Shown here: positions 58,345 through 64,000 of the stretch, piece by piece
Layout: every line of letters starts with the position of its first letter
Numbering within the stretch: the first letter of the stretch is position 1
Source: Thermoplasmata archaeon
GTDB taxonomy: Archaea; Thermoplasmatota; E2; DHVEG-1
Assembly (NCBI GenBank): GCA_020054495.1
Contig: JAHWGK010000004.1
Location: 26,912-90,911 of the forward strand
DNA length: 64,000 nucleotides
Direction: 5' to 3'
The notes under the pieces: generated by a model
The model's database searches: none
The model's input: only the letters and a program-made list of their open reading frames with translations
Told to the model about the DNA's origin: nothing
Translations under genes and position numbers: made by a program

Positions 58345-60651
58345 TTATACGGGTCGGCCTTGATTACTGAAACCATTATTTGGTTCATATGGATTAAATG
58401 CAGGGTCACCAAATAGTAATCGTACATAGTAAGTGGGGGGTTCTTTATCGACTCTTTTTTCACCTCTCAACGCTTCACCGATGCTGTAATCGTCTACTAT
58501 TAGATGATTTTCAAAAGTGGATAAACCTGCTTCCGAGCCTGTTTCCCGGGTGGCCCCAACGAAGGAGTTACATCCAGCATGAAGCATGGCTAATCCTATG
58601 TTCATCTGAGGCGGTATTCCATCGATACGTCCCATAAGACATGCAGATGCTAAGAAAATACTTGGTTTAGTATAAACCCAGTTTTTTGCATGTGCTACAT
58701 CAATTGCCTTAGAATAAAAATCGAGGCCATATAATGAGGGTGTAAACCAAAACCAATCTCCATGACCAAGATATTCTATATAATTTGAACCAGTGTATGT
58801 GTTTAGAAGTGTGGTTATTTGTCTGCTATTCCTTAAATTGCCGTAGACTTTTGGTTTGAAACCATATTGTCTGATTTCACGTGCATATGGGATTTGATGG
58901 AAGATGCCTCCGGTTTCACCGAATCCTTCACCAAAGATGAAACTAAAGCGGTTATGCCAATCTCTTGGTTTAGTTGATGGGCCGCATATATCTTGATAGA
59001 ATAAGGTCTGGGCTATCAATTGTGATACATCCTGTACATTCCATCCTATTATCCTGCCAACTGATAGATTCCAGTCTAGGGAATACGGATTGTCAGATGC
59101 AAGGCCTTTTTCAGGTAATCCTTGTTGAGACGGACTATAGTAATACATGGGGATCATGTTGGTTCCAGCAAGAATTGCAAGCCATGCAGGGCCGCTGAGA
59201 TAGTTATTGAGCATGTTATGATCGCCGAGTAATGCTAGTGTATTTTTCAGCTGCCCTATGGTATAGTTTACTTTTTGATTTGTGAAATTATGTAGTTTTT
59301 CGTTATACCATGGGCCTGTTCCAGAGCCGTTTGCTGCAGTTGCGTAGTTATCGCTAGTAAGTTCAAAATCAGGATCGGCTATAATAAGACCTCCATGAGC
59401 GCTGGTGAGATATGGAGCGATCATGGAAAGCTTTGGAATAAGGGGCATATGTGGTTTTTCCAAAGCTGAGATGTTGATAGAAATCTCAAAGTCAGAGTCT
59501 ACGATAGAGAGCCCTCGCTGAATGAAATATCCACCTTTTATGCCATTATATATTTTGACAACAAGCGTATAGTTGCCAGATGCGTTGCATGTAAGTGTTT
59601 CTAGATATGTTTCTCCAATTTCATAGGCAAGGCTATTTGAATATGCAACAATGTTATCCTGTGGGTCATAGAGGTACATATAGATTATTGGGACAATAGG
59701 ATTGATTTTGTCTAGTAGTGGTCTGCTTTTTCTACTAATGTTTCCATGGATATGGACTCTATTGATCCCGTTAGGAATACTAATATTGTACTGTTTGATA
59801 TCTGTTCCCTTAACGTTGATCTTTCTTCCGAGAATGGTCAATTTTATATTTTTAATATGATCAAAGAATGTTGTCTCATTGGAATCAATGATGTATGATG
59901 GAATAGCATCTGATGGATTTGCCATTGTGATATAGTTGATCTCTTCGAATTGTTCTTTGATAATGGTTATAATGGCGGTTTGTATCTCTTCTTCTGTTTC
60001 TAGAGTTCTAATGGTAATATTAGGAAATGTTAATTGGATATCTCCGATGACATAGACGTTGGTGGTATTCAGCGTAAAGCAGACATTTTGTATTTCCATT
60101 TGATTGTCATCATAGATAAGGATGGGGATGTTAAGATAACTTGCTAGAGGACTAGCTATGAGACTCAGTTGATATGCGTCCTCTGTATTATAGGGAATTA
60201 TTAGTACAGTTGAGGCTTGTGTGAATACATGTACAGCAGCATTAATAGCAACACAAGGTGGACTACCAAGTATTTCTGTTGTTTCATGTTCGGTATGTAG
60301 TTGTTCACCAAGTATCAGCAGTTTTTTATTTTTTGTTTCCAGAAATTGATCAAGGAATCTTTCCTGATAATCAGTGAGTTTTCCATCATTTTGAACAAGA
60401 AATGGTAGCAGTCCTGTTGAATTATTGTCTGTGTCATACCAACAGGCTAGATTTGCACCAATAATTCCAAAAAAGGGATTACTATCTGGAATTATAATAG
60501 CGTCTTCAATTGGTTTGCGGATTGAACCTGAATGAGATAACTCCTTTAGACTTGGAGTATCTTCTTCTATATCTATATATACTCCCTCAGAGTGAATTGT
60601 GCATGAAATCGTTAAGAATATAATTAGATATACTATGAATGTTTTACACAT
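58345..60651 (-). CDS. Secreted C25/gingipain-like cysteine peptidase, divergent
   Basis: YIEYLGHGDWFWFTP (His) and SIFLASACLMGRIDG (Cys); LLFGDPAFNPYEP; signal peptide. Confidence 0.75.
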   Translation of the reverse strand: MCKTFIVYLIIFLTISCTIHSEGVYIDIEEDTPSLKELSHSGSIRKPIEDAIIIPDSNPFFGIIGANLACWYDTDNNSTGLLPFLVQNDGKLTDYQERFLDQFLETKNKKLLILGEQLHTEHETTEILGSPPCVAINAAVHVFTQASTVLIIPYNTEDAYQLSLIASPLASYLNIPILIYDDNQMEIQNVCFTLNTTNVYVIGDIQLTFPNITIRTLETEEEIQTAIITIIKEQFEEINYITMANPSDAIPSYIIDSNETTFFDHIKNIKLTILGRKINVKGTDIKQYNISIPNGINRVHIHGNISRKSRPLLDKINPIVPIIYMYLYDPQDNIVAYSNSLAYEIGETYLETLTCNASGNYTLVVKIYNGIKGGYFIQRGLSIVDSDFEISINISALEKPHMPLIPKLSMIAPYLTSAHGGLIIADPDFELTSDNYATAANGSGTGPWYNEKLHNFTNQKVNYTIGQLKNTLALLGDHNMLNNYLSGPAWLAILAGTNMIPMYYYSPSQQGLPEKGLASDNPYSLDWNLSVGRIIGWNVQDVSQLIAQTLFYQDICGPSTKPRDWHNRFSFIFGEGFGETGGIFHQIPYAREIRQYGFKPKVYGNLRNSRQITTLLNTYTGSNYIEYLGHGDWFWFTPSLYGLDFYSKAIDVAHAKNWVYTKPSIFLASACLMGRIDGIPPQMNIGLAMLHAGCNSFVGATRETGSEAGLSTFENHLIVDDYSIGEALRGEKRVDKEPPTYYVRLLFGDPAFNPYEPNNGFSNQGRPV

Positions 60652-60858
60652 CAGATATAATCATAAAGACTACTATATTAAAAACCTTTTCAATAACTTA
60701 GGATTATTATAGAAATTCTAATATATCATTTGTATAATATGTAATTATTCTCCGACAGGACTAGCATCCTTTTCTTAGTTTGAGAGCAGTTAACCTAACG
60801 AAGAGCAGAATATTTATATATGATTCATTGATTTTTATATGTGGGGGAGTAAGAAATA

Positions 60859-61020
60859 ATGAACGGAAAAATAATAATAGATTTTGAATCTGGTAAAAAT
60901 GGAGAATGTAGTTGGAACATAACCCGAGAAGGCCCAGACAAGTTAGATAATGAGAATCTAAAATCCCTATTGGAGGCTGTTTTAGGGGAACTAATATCTA
61001 GTGAGTTTAAATTTCATTAA
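60859..61020 (+). CDS. Small hypothetical protein (53 aa)
   Basis: MNGKIIIDFESGKNGECSWNITREGPDKLDNENLKSLLEAVLGELISSEFKFH*; TATA-like tatttatata upstream. Confidence 0.65.
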   Translation: MNGKIIIDFESGKNGECSWNITREGPDKLDNENLKSLLEAVLGELISSEFKFH

Positions 61021-61054
61021 CTAAATTCTTGGAAAATTGATTATATCGCTTTAT

Positions 61055-61387
61055 TTATCTTTCATTCATTGATCGCAATATTTCTTTTCCAAAATCAGTA
61101 AGTTTGTAGATTTTTACGTTTTTACTACTCTGTAATTGCTCAACGATATTAAGAGTTAAAAGAGATTCGTCATCTCTATATCTCGTATTCATACCACGTA
61201 AAGCACCAATAACATTAGTAGGAGTTGTCTTAACATTATAAGCGATATCTGAAGTATAACTTCCACTTGGGCTAATCTCAAAAAGGTATTCTGCAATCTT
61301 TTTCCTGACGTTACTTCTCCTCAAAGACCTCACGATAAGAGGTCTGAGTACATCTGGAGAAATTACGGTTTCGTCTCCGTCTTGCAT
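61055..61387 (-). CDS. Winged-helix transcriptional regulator
   Basis: VRKKIAEYLFEISPSGSYTSDIAYNVKTTPTNVIGALRGMNTRYRDDESLLTLNIVEQ. Confidence 0.78.
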   Translation of the reverse strand: MQDGDETVISPDVLRPLIVRSLRRSNVRKKIAEYLFEISPSGSYTSDIAYNVKTTPTNVIGALRGMNTRYRDDESLLTLNIVEQLQSSKNVKIYKLTDFGKEILRSMNER

Positions 61388-61619
61388 CCCATCTCCTACT
61401 CATTAGTCTATATAACAAACCGTTTTAATAAATTACCGCTAATCTAGTTATTCATCTGCATATTCACATGCATATTTACCTACATTAAAAACATAAATTA
61501 AATCGTTCAAAATTTTGCTATAATTATATGAATATATTTGTGATTTTGTAAAAATTTTTAGATTAAATTATCTGTACCAAAATAAAAATTATTGATAAAA
61601 TAAAACAAAGGAAAACAGA

Positions 61620-61669
61620 AAAAGAAATCTAAAATAACAGGAGGTGAAACAAAGATTTAGATTTCTTTT
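61620..61669. repeat. 14-bp perfect inverted repeat with SD/anti-SD loop; possible terminator of 61695-61928
   Basis: AAAAGAAATCTAAA (61620-61633) / TTTAGATTTCTTTT (61656-61669); loop ATAACAGGAGGTGAAACAAAGA. Confidence 0.8.
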
Positions 61670-61694
61670 CCAGTCCAAAATCTGTCAAACATTT

Positions 61695-61928
61695 TTATCC
61701 ATGAGTTAATTGCTTAGGAACATTTATCAAATGAAATTGATGACCATTTTTTGGAGTTGCATTATTGAAAAATTCATTATAAGGTAAAACAACCTCTCTC
61801 CATTTTGCTACACGTTCATCTACTACGTCATAACAATGACTGCAGAGAAAATAATTTTTCCCCATTGTTGGATGTCGGTAACCTTTTAAGTATCCAAGCT
61901 TCCTTCCACATTCCACACAATCCATCAT
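61695..61928 (-). CDS. Small zinc-ribbon protein
   Basis: MDCVECGRKLGYLKGYRHPTMGKNYFLCSHCYDVVDERVAKW; CxxC x2. Confidence 0.75.
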   Translation of the reverse strand: MMDCVECGRKLGYLKGYRHPTMGKNYFLCSHCYDVVDERVAKWREVVLPYNEFFNNATPKNGHQFHLINVPKQLTHG

Positions 61929-62045
61929 TTCCTATCACCAAATGTTATATCAGATTATATACACATAAAACCCTATTTCTAAATTTTTTGGCATAATTCT
62001 AAAATATACCTAACTTATTTACTTTTGTCAAATCGGTGGAGGAAT

Positions 62046-63032
62046 ATGGACCAATTAGACCTTAAAGATAGGAAAATACTCTATCAACTAAATCTTAATT
62101 GCCGTCAATCTAATACCTAGATAGGTAAAAAGGTTGGACTGTCAAAACAAGTTGTAGATTATCATATTAAAAGGATGGAAGACGAATCTATTATCACTGG
62201 TTATCAGACCGTTATTAATTCTTTTCAATTAGGTTATGATGTTTATAGATATTATATAACATTTCAAAATGCAACTCAGAAAATCAAAGACGAAATTATT
62301 GACTTTTTAATTCAATATAAAAACATGTGGACTGTTTATTCAACATCTGGGTTATTTGATTTAAGTATACTTATTTGGGTTAAAGACATTAGAAAATTTC
62401 AATTATTCTGGGAGGAATTGAACGATACATATGGAGATTATATATCTGAAAAAATCTATTCTGCGCTTCTATATTTTAATACTTATAATCATACGTATTT
62501 AATTCAAGATAGCTATTCCAAATCAGAAAGAAGTAAGTATATTCAAGTTAGACATGGGCCCCTTGTTGAAATTGATAAATTAGATTATGATTTATTAAAT
62601 ATTATTGTTTCAAATGCTCGAAAGCCCATAATCGAAATAGCAAAAAAACTCAACTGTTCCTCTCAGACTGTAAATTATCGGATAAAAAACCTAATGGAAA
62701 AAGGAGTAATTAAATTGTTTAAAGCTGGAATTAATTATTCAAAACTTAATCTTAAACAAATAGGCCTTGGAATTTGGCTTAGAAAACTATCCAAAAGAAG
62801 GGAAATATGGAAATTTTTTGGAAATAATCCACATGTAACATATATTCTAACATGTGCAGGTTATGCAGATTTACAAATAGAAATAATTATTGAAAGCCAA
62901 AATGGATTGGAAGATCTTATGAATGAGGTCTCAGAAAAATTTCCGGCGTCTATTAGAAATTATAATTTTTTTACAATCAAGAATCAATATCTATTTAGAT
63001 GTTTGCCTGATATGAAAGTTAAGTTAAAGTAA
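62046..63032 (+). pseudogene. Lrp/AsnC-like double-HTH regulator, paralogue of 41731-42708, interrupted by one in-frame TAG at 62118-62120
   Basis: MDQLDLKDRKILYQLNLNCRQSNT*IGKKVGLSKQVVDYHIKRMEDESIITGYQ... aligns with paralogue RQSNSQIGKKVGL; ggagg SD before ATG 62046. Confidence 0.8.
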
Positions 63033-63120
63033 TTTCATTTCAACAAAAATTACTAAAAAAAGATGGTATGATAATTCTTGATTAGCTCGTGTTGCATATC
63101 GATATTTGAGATGATGCAAC

Positions 63121-64000
63121 ATGAAAAATACGAAGTATTTTATTGGACTGGATGTCCATAAGGAAAAAACCACATATGTAGTAAGAGACAAGCTAGGAAA
63201 TATTCTATTAGAAGGAGAAGTAGCTACACTATATAATGAACTCTATGAACGACTAAAGCCCTTTCTAAAATCGTCGATGATTGGACTTGAAGCCTGTACC
63301 AGCTACTATACTTTGTATCAGAATTTTTTGAAAAACAATTACAGCATTAAAGTAGCCAACACGATACAGCTACGGCAACTTATCGCAAAAAACGACAAAC
63401 TTGATGCCAAAAGGTTAGCTGAAATGCTCCGCCTGAGAACATTCCCATGCTCCTACATCCCAGATGAAAAGATACAGCGAATGCGAAGCCTTGTACAAGT
63501 AAGGCATTCAATGATGGAGGAAAAGGTACGATGCAACACCCGGATACAAGCATTCCTGGATAGAAACAGTGTAGTGATGCCCCCGCATAAAGCGTTTAGT
63601 AAGAAATGGAGACATGCCCTGATGCAGTACATGGGATCTGGAGAAGTAAGCATGGAACTTAGACATGAATACGATCATTTTGTATTTCTTGAAAAAAAGA
63701 TGGAACAGTTAGATCAAGAATTACAAGGCTATGCTCGTAAAAATTGGACAAAAGAATACCATAACCTTCAAAGTATCACAGGAATTGGACCAGTAATTGC
63801 ATGTTATGCAATTGCTCATATTCTCCCTATTGAACGGTTTTCTTCAAACCGTAAGCTACGAAGATATGCAGGAGTTGTACCAACATGTAAACAATCTGGT
63901 AATAAGGTTTCACGTGGTAGGATACCGAAAACCAGTAGCCGGAAACTACTACGTTGGTCTTTGATTCAAGCTGCAAATACTATAGGAAAAACTGATACAA
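63121..64000 (+). mobile_element. IS110-family transposase, 3' truncated by window edge; not in ORF track
   Basis: MKNTKYFIGLDVHKEKTTYVVRDKLGN...GLEACTSYYTLYQ...NDKLDAKRLAEMLRL...LQSITGIGPVIACYAIAHILPIERFSSNRKLRRYAGVVPTCKQSGNKVSRGRIPKTSSRKLLRWSLIQAA. Confidence 0.92.

Noticed and set aside
62118-62120. Window-wide reassignment of TAG to pyrrolysine
   Set aside because: Other genes in this window terminate normally at TAG; only one in-frame TAG case seen.
1-64000. CRISPR arrays or cas genes
   Set aside because: No regularly spaced direct repeats or Cas-like proteins were seen.

Overview
AT-rich archaeal chromosome segment. TBP, Alba, RfcS, MptA, geranylgeranyl-reductase-type flavoproteins and tRNA-Thr(GGT) are all present. 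The set of secreted gingipain-like (C25), papain-like (C1A) and M28 peptidases resembles what has been reported for Thermoplasmatota/MBG-D-type sediment archaea; that taxonomic placement is inference. The left edge cuts a giant repeat-containing surface protein whose frame is open back to base 1. The right edge cuts an IS110-family transposase that is missing from the ORF track. Main points of interest: (1) a probable RiPP-type B12/radical SAM maturase (39717-41627) with a divergent double-HTH Lrp-like regulator and a tiny two-frame peptide locus at 42725-42865; (2) a shared C-terminal tail, PRxKAI..F..FLQ..PN.FP.L..LLQRL, on three neighbouring secreted proteases; (3) two neighbouring genes with good Shine-Dalgarno sequences but no canonical start codon (ATA; ATT or CTG); (4) an Lrp-like paralogue with a single in-frame amber codon; (5) a 14-bp perfect hairpin whose loop holds a full SD (plus strand) or anti-SD (minus strand) sequence; (6) a possible structured ncRNA at about 20760-21035 and paired TTGCA-N9-TGCAA operators upstream of an HTH-PAS gene; (7) an AbiE-type toxin-antitoxin pair in toxin-first order beside a second nucleotidyltransferase module. 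Small genes added that the ORF track misses: ferredoxin (36679-36858), CxxC zinc protein (57992-58132), 53-aa ORF (60859-61020) and an MFS remnant (54008-54175). All calls are from reading the sequence only; no searches were run.
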